Below, piece after piece: positions 16,156-25,594 of a stretch of 64,000 bases of DNA (position 1 is the first letter of the stretch; every line of letters begins with the position of its first letter). Under the pieces are notes generated by a model. The model was not told the DNA's origin, ran no database searches, and worked only from the letters and a program-made list of their open reading frames with translations. Origin of the DNA: Nocardia exalbida NBRC 100660 (lineage in GTDB: Bacteria; Actinomycetota; Actinomycetes; Mycobacteriales; Mycobacteriaceae); the NCBI RefSeq assembly GCF_000308575.1, contig NZ_BAFZ01000004.1, positions 1-64,000 of the forward strand, given 5' to 3'. Made by a program: the position numbers and the translations under genes.

Positions 16156-18056
16156 GACCCGGAATGCCCACTCCCGGTGCGCCGGGCACCAAAGCGAAAT
16201 CGTTCGGACCATCGCTGAAGCGGCTGCTGCGCAGGCTCGCGCCGGAGCGTTTCCAGGTCGGGCTGATCATCGCGCTCGTCATCGTCTCGGTGGTGCTGAA
16301 CACCATCGGGCCCTACATCCTCGGCAAGGCGACCAACCTCGTCTTCGACGGCGTGGTCGGCAAACAGCTGCCGCCCGGGATGACCAAGGAGCAGGCGATA
16401 GAAGGCCTGCGAGCCAAGGGCGACAACACCTTCGCCGACATGCTCGGCGCCATGGACGTGGTGCCTGGTGTCGGGGTGGACTTCGGCGCGGTCGGCCGGG
16501 TTCTCGCCCTGGTGCTCCTGCTGTACATCGGCGCGGCCGTGTTCGGGTGGTTGCAGGGCTACCTGCTCAACGTCGTGATCAATCGGACGGTGAAGCGGCT
16601 GCGCGGCGAGGTCGAGGACAAGATCCATCGGCTTCCGTTGCGCTACTTCGACTCCGCGCCGCGCGGTGACGTGCTCAGCCGGGTGACCAACGACGTCGAC
16701 AACGTGTCGCAGAGCCTGCAGCAGACCATGAGCCAGCTGCTGATCTCGGTGTTCTCGGTGCTCGGCATCCTGGTCATGATGTTCTGGATCTCCTGGCAGC
16801 TCGCGGTGATCGCATTGCTCACCGTGCCCGCCGCCATCGTGGTCACCGCGCAGATCGCGAAACGGTCCAAGCCGCACTTCGTCGACCAGTGGAAGTACAC
16901 CGGCTTGGTCAACGCCCAGGTCGAGGAGGCGTACTCGGGGCACGAGGTGGTCACCGCGTTCGGCCGCAACCGCGAGGTCGGCAAGGAGTTCGACCAGCGC
17001 AACGAACAGCTCTACCAGGCCAGCTTCAAAGCGCAGTTCATCTCGGGCATGATCATGCCCGCGATCATGTTCCTCGGGAACGTGAACTTCGTGCTGGTCG
17101 CGCTGGTCGGCGGCCTGAAAGTGGCCACGGGCAGCCTCTCGCTCGGCGAGGTGCAGGCGTTCATCCAGTACTCCCGTCAATTCAGTCAGCCGCTGACCCA
17201 GCTCGGCGCGATGGCCAACCTGTTGCAGTCCGGCGTCGCCTCCGCCGAGCGGATCTTCGAGATCCTCGACGCCGAGGAGCAGAGCCCGGACCCGGTGATG
17301 GCCGACGCGCGCCCGGTCGACCGCGGCCGGGTGGAGTTCGAGGCCGTCTCGTTCCGCTACGAACCCGACAAGCCGGTGATCGAGCGACTGTCGCTGGTGG
17401 CCGACCCAGGGCACGTGGTCGCCATCGTCGGGCCCACCGGCGCGGGCAAGACCACGCTGGTGAACCTGCTCATGCGGTTCTACGAACTGGACGCGGGCAC
17501 GATCACCATCGACGGCGTCGACATCACCGAGATCACCCGCGACCACCTGCGCTCGCGCATCGGCATGGTGCTGCAGGACACCTGGCTGTTCCGCGGCACC
17601 ATCCGGGAGAACATCGCCTACGGCAACCCGAACGCGAGCGAAGAAGAGATCCTCGCCGCGGCGCGCGCCGCCTACGTCGACCGTTTCGTGCACGCGCTGC
17701 CCGACGGCTACGACACGGTCATCGATGAGGAGGGCGCCGGTGTCAGCGCGGGCGAGAAACAGCTCATCACCATCGCGCGCGCGTTCCTCGCCAAGCCGTC
17801 CATCCTCATCCTGGACGAGGCGACCAGCTCGGTGGACACCCGCACCGAGCTGCTGGTGCAGCACGCCACGGCCGCCCTGCGCCGCGACCGGACCAGCTTC
17901 GTCATCGCCCACCGCCTGTCCACCATCCGCGACGCCGACCTGATCGTCGTCATGGAGGCGGGCCGGATCGTGGAACACGGCTCGCATGAGCGTTTGCTCG
18001 AGGAGCGCGGGGCGTACTACCGCCTGTACAACGCCCAGTTCGCGGGAGCGGTGTGA
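16152..18056 (+). CDS. ABC exporter half-transporter, catalytic-site subunit
   Basis: A 634-residue partner of the preceding gene. It has six helices, with an insertion after the first helix (GVVGKQLPPGMTKEQAIEGL), then a nucleotide-binding domain with Walker A GPTGAGKTT near 426. Walker B is canonical, LILDEATSSVD, with a switch histidine in IAHRLSTIRDAD. Its signature is altered to VSAGEKQ. The heterodimer would have one competent site (this Walker A/B plus the partner VSGGQ) and one degenerate site. ATG 16152 overlaps the upstream stop by four bases. Confidence 0.9.
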   Translation: MRPGMPTPGAPGTKAKSFGPSLKRLLRRLAPERFQVGLIIALVIVSVVLNTIGPYILGKATNLVFDGVVGKQLPPGMTKEQAIEGLRAKGDNTFADMLGAMDVVPGVGVDFGAVGRVLALVLLLYIGAAVFGWLQGYLLNVVINRTVKRLRGEVEDKIHRLPLRYFDSAPRGDVLSRVTNDVDNVSQSLQQTMSQLLISVFSVLGILVMMFWISWQLAVIALLTVPAAIVVTAQIAKRSKPHFVDQWKYTGLVNAQVEEAYSGHEVVTAFGRNREVGKEFDQRNEQLYQASFKAQFISGMIMPAIMFLGNVNFVLVALVGGLKVATGSLSLGEVQAFIQYSRQFSQPLTQLGAMANLLQSGVASAERIFEILDAEEQSPDPVMADARPVDRGRVEFEAVSFRYEPDKPVIERLSLVADPGHVVAIVGPTGAGKTTLVNLLMRFYELDAGTITIDGVDITEITRDHLRSRIGMVLQDTWLFRGTIRENIAYGNPNASEEEILAAARAAYVDRFVHALPDGYDTVIDEEGAGVSAGEKQLITIARAFLAKPSILILDEATSSVDTRTELLVQHATAALRRDRTSFVIAHRLSTIRDADLIVVMEAGRIVEHGSHERLLEERGAYYRLYNAQFAGAV

Positions 18057-19385
<1,329 letters not shown>

Positions 19386-19452
19386 TCGGGAGCTCCACGG
19401 GGCCGCGATCGTCTCTTGCGGCGCCCGCGCCGCAGGGTGGTCGGGGAACTCG

Positions 19453-20229
19453 TCAGGTACGCAGTGGATCCACTCCGGTCGGCGCGTAGCTGGGTTCGTG
19501 CTTCTTGAGCAACGCGATCACCCGGTAGGTGATCGGGAGCACGATCACCTCGCAGAGGGTCTTCCAGAGGAAGCCGATGATCACGTAGTTGAGGAACTGC
19601 TGCCAGGTATCGATGCCGATGGCGCCCGCGGCGATCGAGCAGAAGATCAGCGTGTCGGCGAACTCGCCGACGATGGTCGATCCGATGAGCCTGGCCCACA
19701 GGTACTTTTCCTTCGTCCGCTCCTTGATCAGCACCAGCGTCGCGGAGTTCAGCAGCTGACCGACGAAGTACCCGGCCAGGCCCGCGATGACGAGCCGGGG
19801 CGTCGTCCCGAGGACGGTGCGGAACGCCTCTTGGTTGTCGTAGAAGCTCGCGGCGGGCAGCCGGATCGCGATGGCGAAGCACACGACCGTCAGCAGCAGC
19901 GCGGCGAAGCCGTAGTAGATGGCGCGGCGGGTGGCGCGGAAGCCGTACACCTCGCTCAGTACGTCGCCAAGGATGTAGGCCAGGGGGAACAGGAAGAAGG
20001 CGCCATCGGTGGCGATCGGCAGGACTTGCAGCGGCCCGAGCGACACCGATCGATCGCCGAGGAACTCCACCCCCTTGGTGGCGCAGATGTTGGAAATGAT
20101 CAGGGTGGCGGTGAACAGGGCCACGATCGGTGCGTAGTACCCCCGCGCGACCTGGGCAAATGCCGCATGGTCCGCGGGGCGCCCAGGCCCGCCGTGCTCT
20201 TGCGTGGTTTTCGACTCACTCACCCGCAT
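19453..20229 (-). CDS. yhhQ: Queuosine-precursor transporter (YhhQ/DUF165 family)
   Basis: A 258-residue membrane protein with about six helices. Family features include LIISNICATKGVEF, FLFPLAYILGDVLSEVYGF and ERTKEKYLWARLIGSTIVGE. YhhQ proteins import preQ0/preQ1-type queuosine precursors in E. coli. Its position tail-to-tail with tgt supports that role here. The start is ambiguous between two adjacent ATGs (20232, 20229) and a GTG nine bases further in. It diverges from the DUF4190 gene, 32 bp between starts. Confidence 0.87.
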   Translation of the reverse strand: MRVSESKTTQEHGGPGRPADHAAFAQVARGYYAPIVALFTATLIISNICATKGVEFLGDRSVSLGPLQVLPIATDGAFFLFPLAYILGDVLSEVYGFRATRRAIYYGFAALLLTVVCFAIAIRLPAASFYDNQEAFRTVLGTTPRLVIAGLAGYFVGQLLNSATLVLIKERTKEKYLWARLIGSTIVGEFADTLIFCSIAAGAIGIDTWQQFLNYVIIGFLWKTLCEVIVLPITYRVIALLKKHEPSYAPTGVDPLRT

Positions 20230-20261
20230 CATCCAACCAGGTTGTGGAATACGCTGTAGCA

Positions 20262-20780
20262 ATGACGAATCCCGGCGATTCCGACGAGTGGTGGAAGCAG
20301 TACGGCGGCCAAGGCGTGTCGCCGGAGTCCGGTGGGCAGAGTTCGGTCCCGCAGTACCCGAGTCCTGAGCAGCAGCCGTCGGGTTACCCGTCGGCGCCGC
20401 AGTACCCGGTACAGCCGCCCTCGCAGCCGATGACGCCGCCTCCGCAGCCGCAGTATCCGTCCTATCAGCAGCCCGTGCAGCCGTACGGTCAGCCGAACTA
20501 CGGCTACCAGACGCCCTACCAGCCCTACGGAGTCCCGGCGCAGGGCACCAACGGCATGGCCATCGGCGCGCTGATCTCGTCGCTGGTCGGATTCGTCACC
20601 TGTGGGCTCGGCTCGATCGTCGGCATCATCCTCGGGGTGATCGCGCTGAATCAGGTCAAGCAGAGCGGTCAAGAAGGACGCGGCATGGCGCTGGCCGGCA
20701 TCTGGATCGGTGTCGGCGCGATCGTGCTCGGCATCCTGTGGTTCGTCGTGGTGATCATCGCGGGGGCGACCAGCACGTAG
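20262..20780 (+). CDS. DUF4190 membrane protein with Pro/Gln/Tyr-rich N-terminus
   Basis: A 172-residue protein. Residues 1-95 are low-complexity (rich in P, Q, Y, G; for example PPPQPQYPSYQQPVQPYGQP). The rest has two helices of the DUF4190 type (AIGALISSLVGFVTCGLGSI and LAGIWIGVGAIVLGILWFVV) around a short loop LNQVKQSGQEGRG. The function is unknown. Such proteins often sit near other proline-rich membrane proteins, and the RDD protein here has a similar N-terminal tail. Confidence 0.85.
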   Translation: MTNPGDSDEWWKQYGGQGVSPESGGQSSVPQYPSPEQQPSGYPSAPQYPVQPPSQPMTPPPQPQYPSYQQPVQPYGQPNYGYQTPYQPYGVPAQGTNGMAIGALISSLVGFVTCGLGSIVGIILGVIALNQVKQSGQEGRGMALAGIWIGVGAIVLGILWFVVVIIAGATST

Positions 20781-20798
20781 CGGCACGGCCGGGAAAGC

Positions 20799-20833
20799 AA
20801 CAGGGGCGCACCCGATTCGGGTGCGCCCCTGTT
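20799..20833. terminator. Bidirectional terminator
   Basis: The 17-bp arm AACAGGGGCGCACCCGA, one base, then its exact complement. It lies between the convergent DUF4190 and RDD genes. Confidence 0.85.
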
Positions 20834-20856
20834 ACTTTCGATATCGCTGTGGCGGG

Positions 20857-21546
20857 TCAGGCCTTGACGACCTGGGTGCCGCCGGCGAACTTGTCGTGCC
20901 AGCCCTGCTTGTTCGGGTCCTGCGAGATGGTGACCATGATGTAGATCGCCAGACCCAGCGAGACCAGGCCGCCGACGCACGGGATGATGTTCGCCGCGAC
21001 GAACGCGTTGCGCTTCAGCGAGGTGACCGGGTCGATCTTGGCGGCGCCGCCCGGGGCGAGCACCTTCAGGCCGAGGATCTTCTTGCCGAGCGTGGTGCCC
21101 TGCGAGGTCTCCATGCCGACGAAGTAGCCGAGCTGGACCAGGGTCCACACCAGGCCGAGCCCGATGGTCAGGCCCACCGAGTTGTTGACCAGGATGTACA
21201 GGATGAAGTACGGGATCATCAGGATGATCGCGTCGATGACGCGGGCGCCGATGCGCGTGCCGAGGTCCCCCGGCTGACCGCCGTAGGCGTTGAACCCGGG
21301 CTGTTGCGGGTACTGGCCGTAGGGGTCCTGGCCGTACTGGGGCTGCTGCTGCTGCCCGTACTGCGGCTGCTGGCCGTACTGGGGCTGCTGCTGCTGCCCG
21401 TATTGCGGCTGCTGGCCGTACTGGGGCTGCTGCTGCTGCCCGTACTGGGGCTGCTGCCCGTACTGGTCGCCCCCCTGCGGGTACGGCTGCCCGTACGGCT
21501 GCCCGCCCTGAGGATACTGGTTGGGGTCGTACCCACCGCTTGTCAT
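20857..21546 (-). CDS. RDD-family membrane protein with Gln/Tyr repeat tail
   Basis: A 229-residue protein. The first 95 residues are a QYGQQ-type low-complexity region. A typical RDD domain follows, with LGTRIGARVIDAIILMIPYF, a second helix pair, GTTLGKKILGLKVL and the terminal DPNKQGWHDKFAGG. RDD proteins are thought to act in transport or envelope homeostasis, and some RDD-type proteins are linked to ion exchange. The repeat tail contains three near-identical 42-bp DNA units. It is convergent with the DUF4190 gene, whose tail has similar composition. Confidence 0.88.
   Translation of the reverse strand: MTSGGYDPNQYPQGGQPYGQPYPQGGDQYGQQPQYGQQQQPQYGQQPQYGQQQQPQYGQQPQYGQQQQPQYGQDPYGQYPQQPGFNAYGGQPGDLGTRIGARVIDAIILMIPYFILYILVNNSVGLTIGLGLVWTLVQLGYFVGMETSQGTTLGKKILGLKVLAPGGAAKIDPVTSLKRNAFVAANIIPCVGGLVSLGLAIYIMVTISQDPNKQGWHDKFAGGTQVVKA
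21331..21456. repeat. Three tandem 42-bp units in the RDD gene
   Basis: Units start at 21331, 21373 and 21415, each beginning GCCGTACTGGGGCTGCTG. They differ by only one or two bases and encode a 14-residue Gln/Tyr/Pro/Gly repeat. A partial fourth unit follows. Copy number could vary between strains without changing frame. Confidence 0.85.
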
Positions 21547-21592
21547 AGTTGTTTGTCCTCGTCGATTGATCAGTAGTTGGACGATGCGTACG

Positions 21593-22549
21593 TTACGGAC
21601 ATGGGCTGCTTCGCAACAACCCGTGAACGTCGAGTATCCACGGTTCGCGGGGCAGCCGCCGGGTGTCGAAACACGCGAGTAGCTCGGACGACGATGTCGC
21701 GGTCGAGCCGAGCGAAGCGGCCAGCGCCGAGACTACTTCCTCCGGCGTGTTGCCGAGCGCCAATCGTTCGCGGAGTGTCACCGCCCCATCCCGTTTCGCC
21801 AGTCGTCGCCGCTGTGTATTGAGCACCAGCGGCACATGGGCGTAGCTCGGCACCGGCAGGCCGAGCAGCGTCGCGAGGTAGGCCTGGCGCGGGGTCGACG
21901 GCAACAGGTCGTCGCCGCGTACCACCTGGTCGACGCCTTGTGCCGCGTCGTCCACCACGACGGCGAGGTTGTATGCCGGGACGCCGTCGCCGCGCCGCAG
22001 CACCACGTCGTCCACCGGGCCTCGATAGCGGCCGTGCAGCTCGTCCCGCACTTCGAACTCGGTCACCGTGGCGCGCAGACGCAGCGCGGCCGGACGCCCC
22101 TCGGTGCGCAGCCGGGCCCGTTCCGAGTCGCTCAGCGTGCGGCAGGTACCGGGGTAGGCGCCCATGGGGCCGTGCGGCGCTGTCGCGGCTTTCTGGATTT
22201 CCCTTCGGGTACAGAAGCATTCGTAGGTGAGACCGGCGGCGGCGAGGCGATCGATGGCCGCCTCGTACCACGGCAACCGTTCGGACTGGCGTACCACGGG
22301 TCCGTCCCAGTCCACGCCGATCGCCGTGAGGTCGTCCAGTTGCCGCTGCTCCGCACCGGGACGCACCCGGTCCAGATCGTCGATCCGCAGCAGGAAGCGG
22401 CGGCCGGTGGACCGAGCGAATGCCCAGGCCAGCAGCGCGGTGCGGAGATTGCCCAGATGCAGGTCCCCGGACGGGCTCGGCGCATACCGGCCCGCGCCCG
22501 GCTCGGCCACGGGACCGGCGGTAGACGATGAGGTGCGCACGTCGGCCAT
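21593..22549 (-). CDS. gluQ: Glutamyl-Q tRNA(Asp) synthetase
   Basis: A 318-residue GluRS-like catalytic core without an anticodon-binding domain. It activates glutamate and attaches it to queuosine-34 of tRNA-Asp. The HIGH-type motif is GDLHLGN (about 28-34), the zinc site CFCTRRE plus a later YPGTC lies in the middle, and the KMSKS-like segment is LAKRDGAV. The C-terminus is short. Together with tgt and yhhQ it indicates that this organism makes or salvages queuosine. It lies 16 bp upstream of nothing on its own strand except the DUF309 gene, which precedes it in the same orientation. Confidence 0.92.
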   Translation of the reverse strand: MADVRTSSSTAGPVAEPGAGRYAPSPSGDLHLGNLRTALLAWAFARSTGRRFLLRIDDLDRVRPGAEQRQLDDLTAIGVDWDGPVVRQSERLPWYEAAIDRLAAAGLTYECFCTRREIQKAATAPHGPMGAYPGTCRTLSDSERARLRTEGRPAALRLRATVTEFEVRDELHGRYRGPVDDVVLRRGDGVPAYNLAVVVDDAAQGVDQVVRGDDLLPSTPRQAYLATLLGLPVPSYAHVPLVLNTQRRRLAKRDGAVTLRERLALGNTPEEVVSALAASLGSTATSSSELLACFDTRRLPREPWILDVHGLLRSSPCP

Positions 22550-22565
22550 GGTAGGAGCGACGCGC

Positions 22566-23060
22566 TCAACCGCGCAGACGCGGCCGCAGGTCGGCGTCCG
22601 CCGGTTCGTCGCCTGCCTCCAGCGTGGCGAGCAGTGCCTCGGCGTGGGCGACCAATCCGGCGAGATCGATATCGTAGGGTGCTCGCCCGCTCTCCGGCTG
22701 GTATGCCGTCAACCGCGACACAGCGCGGGCGAGCAGTGTACGCGCCCCCTTCGGATTACCGCGCTGTATGTGGGTCAGCCCGACAGCGAACTGCGCGAGT
22801 GCTTGCCACAGCATCCGCTCGGCGAACGGTCCGTTCTTCCATGCGGCCTCTAAAACCTCGTGTGCGTTGAATGCAAGTCCTTCGTCCAGCAGTTGCTGGG
22901 CGAAGGTCAAGGTTTGCTGGGGTGGAAGATCGAGATCGTCCGGAATTCGGGCAACTCCGGTGCTCCCGGGAGGCAGCGGCCGCCCGAGACGGTCGCGCGG
23001 ACGGGCATTACGGGCGCGACCTGCGTCGTCGCGAGCGCGTTCGACCATAGGTTCCATCAT
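22566..23060 (-). CDS. DUF309 domain protein
   Basis: A 164-residue helical protein with the DUF309 core LLDEGLAFNAHEVLEAAWK, then LWQALAQFAVGLTHIQRGNPKGA. The family is compact and all-helical, with unknown function. The HEVLE motif is conserved. The start is one of several close ATGs (23060, 23057). It ends 16 bp before the GluQRS start, so the two could share a transcript. Confidence 0.82.
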   Translation of the reverse strand: MMEPMVERARDDAGRARNARPRDRLGRPLPPGSTGVARIPDDLDLPPQQTLTFAQQLLDEGLAFNAHEVLEAAWKNGPFAERMLWQALAQFAVGLTHIQRGNPKGARTLLARAVSRLTAYQPESGRAPYDIDLAGLVAHAEALLATLEAGDEPADADLRPRLRG

Positions 23061-23471
23061 GCACGGCCGCCCGGGTCGCGTCGACGCGCCCCGTGGGCGA
23101 GCGCGAATTGTGCTCCGATAACAGAGCAATCACATCCGTTAAAAACATTGTGGTACGCCAGTGTTCAGAATGAATGAGGGAGGCTGGCAATGCTCCCGCA
23201 ACTTCCTCTCTTCGCAAACGTGTGTGGTTGCGATGATTGAATAGGCAAGAGCCGGGCAAACTTTCGAAGGACCTGCTAGTGTTACCGCGCGGGGACAGGC
23301 CCCGCGCGAGGTTAATTTCCTCTCGAACTCGATGTGCGATATCTACGCACCGGGAAAGTGCGCTCCGGCACGGGGTGCACCACGGGATTCGGCTTTCCAG
23401 TCGGGTACCGATGCTAGCTGGAACGATGTCAGGAGAAATCTCGCTCTCGACGCAGCAAAGGAGCTAGTGCC
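23061..23471. other. 411-bp divergent intergenic region
   Basis: No gene recognised between the divergent DUF309 and DUF397 genes. It must hold the promoters of both. The only clear structure is a hairpin at 23286-23308 in the presumed leader of the DUF397 gene. Confidence 0.45.
23286..23308 (+). repeat. GC-rich hairpin in the leader of the DUF397 gene
   Basis: The arm CGCGCGGGG, a five-base loop and the exact complement. It is followed by AT-rich sequence but not by a clean U-tract. It lies about 165 bp before the DUF397 start, so it may be a 5'-leader structure or a weak terminator. Confidence 0.55.
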
Positions 23472-23681
23472 GTGGAGGTTGATTGGACGGGCGCTGTGTG
23501 GCGCAAGAGCACATACAGCGGTCCGGATGGGAACTGCGTGGAAGTCGCTTTTCTCGTCGACGGCAATGTCGCGGTTCGTGACACCAAGGACAGTGGACGT
23601 GGCCCGGTCTTGGCGTTTGCGCCGGGCGAGTGGGATGCATTCCTAATGGGGTTCTCGACGGGAGAGTTCCGGCGCGGCTGA
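23472..23681 (+). CDS. DUF397 domain protein
   Basis: A 69-residue protein filled by a DUF397 domain: WRKSTYSGPDGNCVEVAFL, VAVRDTKDSGRGPVLAF, then WDAFLMGF. GTG 23472 is supported by AAAGGAG eight bases upstream. DUF397 genes usually pair with an XRE-type helix-turn-helix gene, as in the BldB/AbaA-like systems of Streptomyces. No such partner is adjacent here. Confidence 0.92.
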   Translation: MEVDWTGAVWRKSTYSGPDGNCVEVAFLVDGNVAVRDTKDSGRGPVLAFAPGEWDAFLMGFSTGEFRRG

Positions 23682-23714
23682 ACCGCTCCGGAATGGCCTG
23701 AACAAGGCAAAGCG

Positions 23715-23741
23715 GGCCCCGGGTCGTGTGGACTCGGGGCC
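23715..23741. terminator. Terminator between convergent DUF397 and qcrB genes
   Basis: Arms GGCCCCGGGTC and GACTCGGGGCC pair around a GTGTG loop with one mismatch. On the minus strand it is followed by a CCGCTTTG stretch. It probably serves both directions. Confidence 0.7.
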
Positions 23742-23779
23742 TTCGCGGTTTTCGGGCGGGTCGGATGCGGCGCGAATCC

Positions 23780-25429
23780 TCAGTGCGCGGAACCGTTTCC
23801 GTCACCGTTCGCTCGTTGCTGAACCTTGCGCAGCACGGCGAGCTGCCTTCGTTCCTCTTCGTGCTCGATCTCGAAGTGCCGCACGCTCTCCGCGCGCGGA
23901 TCCGCACGCAGGAAGCTGCCGGTGCCCGGCTTGCCCGCCGCGCCCAGCTTGCTCATCTTCTTCGGGACGGGTGCGCCCTGGTACTCCAGCGGAATCGGGT
24001 GGCCGTGCGCGTCGACCGGGCCGAGCGGCTGATGCACCTCGATGTATTCGCCGTGCGGCAAGCGCTTGACCACTCCGGTCTCCACCCCGTGCTCGAGTAC
24101 CGCGCGGTCACTGCGCTGCAAGCCGAGGCAGATGCGGTAGGCCAGCAGGTAGGCGATCGGAGGCAGGAGCAGGATCCCGATGCGGCCCGCCCATGTCGTC
24201 GCGTTCAAGGAGATCTGGAACTTGTAGGCGATGATGTCGTTGACGCACGACAGCGTCAGCACCACGTAGAACGCGATCGCCATCGCGCCGATCGCCGTCC
24301 GGACCGGAACGTCACGCGGACGCTGCAGCAGGTTGTGATGGGCGCTCCTGTCGCCGGTGAGCCGCTTCTCGATCCACGGGTAGGCGATCAGCACGGTGAA
24401 CACCAAGCCCATGATCAGCGCGACCCAGAACACCGCCGGCACGGTGTAGCGGCCCAGATACAGCTCCCACGGCGGCATCAACCGGGCCATGCCGTCGGTC
24501 CACATCATGTAGAAGTCCGGCTGCGAACCCGCCGACACCTGCGAGGGGTTGTAGGGACCCAGGTTCCAGATCGGGTTGATCTGGAACACCCCGCCCATGA
24601 TGCCCACGACGCCGAGGGTGAAGGCGAAGAACGCACCCTGATCGGCGGCGAACACCGGCACGATCCGGGCGCCCACCACGTTGTTCTCCGTACGGCCCGG
24701 ACCGGGGAACTGGGTGTGCTTCTGGTACCACACCAGCGCCACGTGCGCGGCGATCAACGCCAGGATGATGCCCGGGAACAACAGCACGTGCGCGATGTAG
24801 AGCCGCGGGATGATGATCTCGCCGGGGAAGTCCCCACCGAACATCAGCCAGTGCAGCCAAGTGCCGATGATCGGAATGCCGATCGTGATACCCGAGAACG
24901 CGGCCCGCAGGCCGGTGCCCGACAACAGGTCGTCGGGCAGCGAGTAGCCGAAGAAGCCCTCGAACATCGCCAGGATCAGCAGCAACGAACCGATCACCCA
25001 GTTCGCCTCACGCGGCTTGCGGAACGCGCCGGTGAAGAAGATCCGGAACAAGTGCACGATGATGGAAATGGCGAACAGCAGCGCCGCCCAGTGATGCACC
25101 TGCCGCACGAACAGGCCGCCACGCACTTCGAAGGAGAGATCGAGCGCCGTCTCGTACGCCCGCGACATGGTGACACCGCGAAGTGGCTGGTAGGCGCCGT
25201 TGTAGACGACCTCCGTCATGGACGGGTCGAAGAACAGCGTCAGGTACACGCCCGACAACAGCAGGATGATGAAGCTGTAGAGCGCGATCTCGCCGAGCAG
25301 GAACGACCAATGGGTCGGGAAGACCTTGTTGATCGACCGCTTCACGAACGCGGCGGCCCTATACCGCTCGTCCGCCTCATCGGCTTGCTTGGCGATTTTG
25401 CGAGCTAGATCTATTGCCATGGCCGACAC
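23780..25429 (-). CDS. qcrB: Cytochrome bc1 complex cytochrome b subunit, isolated copy
   Basis: A 549-residue QcrB with eight or nine helices and the extended actinobacterial C-terminus. The haem-ligand histidine pairs are seen in [19 protein letters not shown] and in the [17 protein letters not shown] region. The quinol-site segment reads [16 protein letters not shown], and the [15 protein letters not shown] and [14 protein letters not shown] segments are conserved with mycobacterial QcrB. In most actinobacteria qcrB follows qcrC and qcrA. Here the upstream neighbour is a divergent WS/DGAT gene and no cytochrome c or Rieske gene is in the window, so this is a solitary or second copy. GTG/ATG start uncertain by nine bases. 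Confidence 0.93.
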   Translation of the reverse strand: MSAMAIDLARKIAKQADEADERYRAAAFVKRSINKVFPTHWSFLLGEIALYSFIILLLSGVYLTLFFDPSMTEVVYNGAYQPLRGVTMSRAYETALDLSFEVRGGLFVRQVHHWAALLFAISIIVHLFRIFFTGAFRKPREANWVIGSLLLILAMFEGFFGYSLPDDLLSGTGLRAAFSGITIGIPIIGTWLHWLMFGGDFPGEIIIPRLYIAHVLLFPGIILALIAAHVALVWYQKHTQFPGPGRTENNVVGARIVPVFAADQGAFFAFTLGVVGIMGGVFQINPIWNLGPYNPSQVSAGSQPDFYMMWTDGMARLMPPWELYLGRYTVPAVFWVALIMGLVFTVLIAYPWIEKRLTGDRSAHHNLLQRPRDVPVRTAIGAMAIAFYVVLTLSCVNDIIAYKFQISLNATTWAGRIGILLLPPIAYLLAYRICLGLQRSDRAVLEHGVETGVVKRLPHGEYIEVHQPLGPVDAHGHPIPLEYQGAPVPKKMSKLGAAGKPGTGSFLRADPRAESVRHFEIEHEEERRQLAVLRKVQQRANGDGNGSAH

Positions 25430-25594
25430 CCCGCCCTGGGTGAGTGGTATCTGTTCCTACTACAGACGGTAGCAGAGCTGTCTGCCGGAATCGATGGGGT
25501 TCTCCGGGAGAATTGTGGAACAAGATCATTCACATTTGTTCCGCTCGCGGGGCGCCGTTCGATCCGAGTCGATATCGTTTTACTTGTGAGCGCC

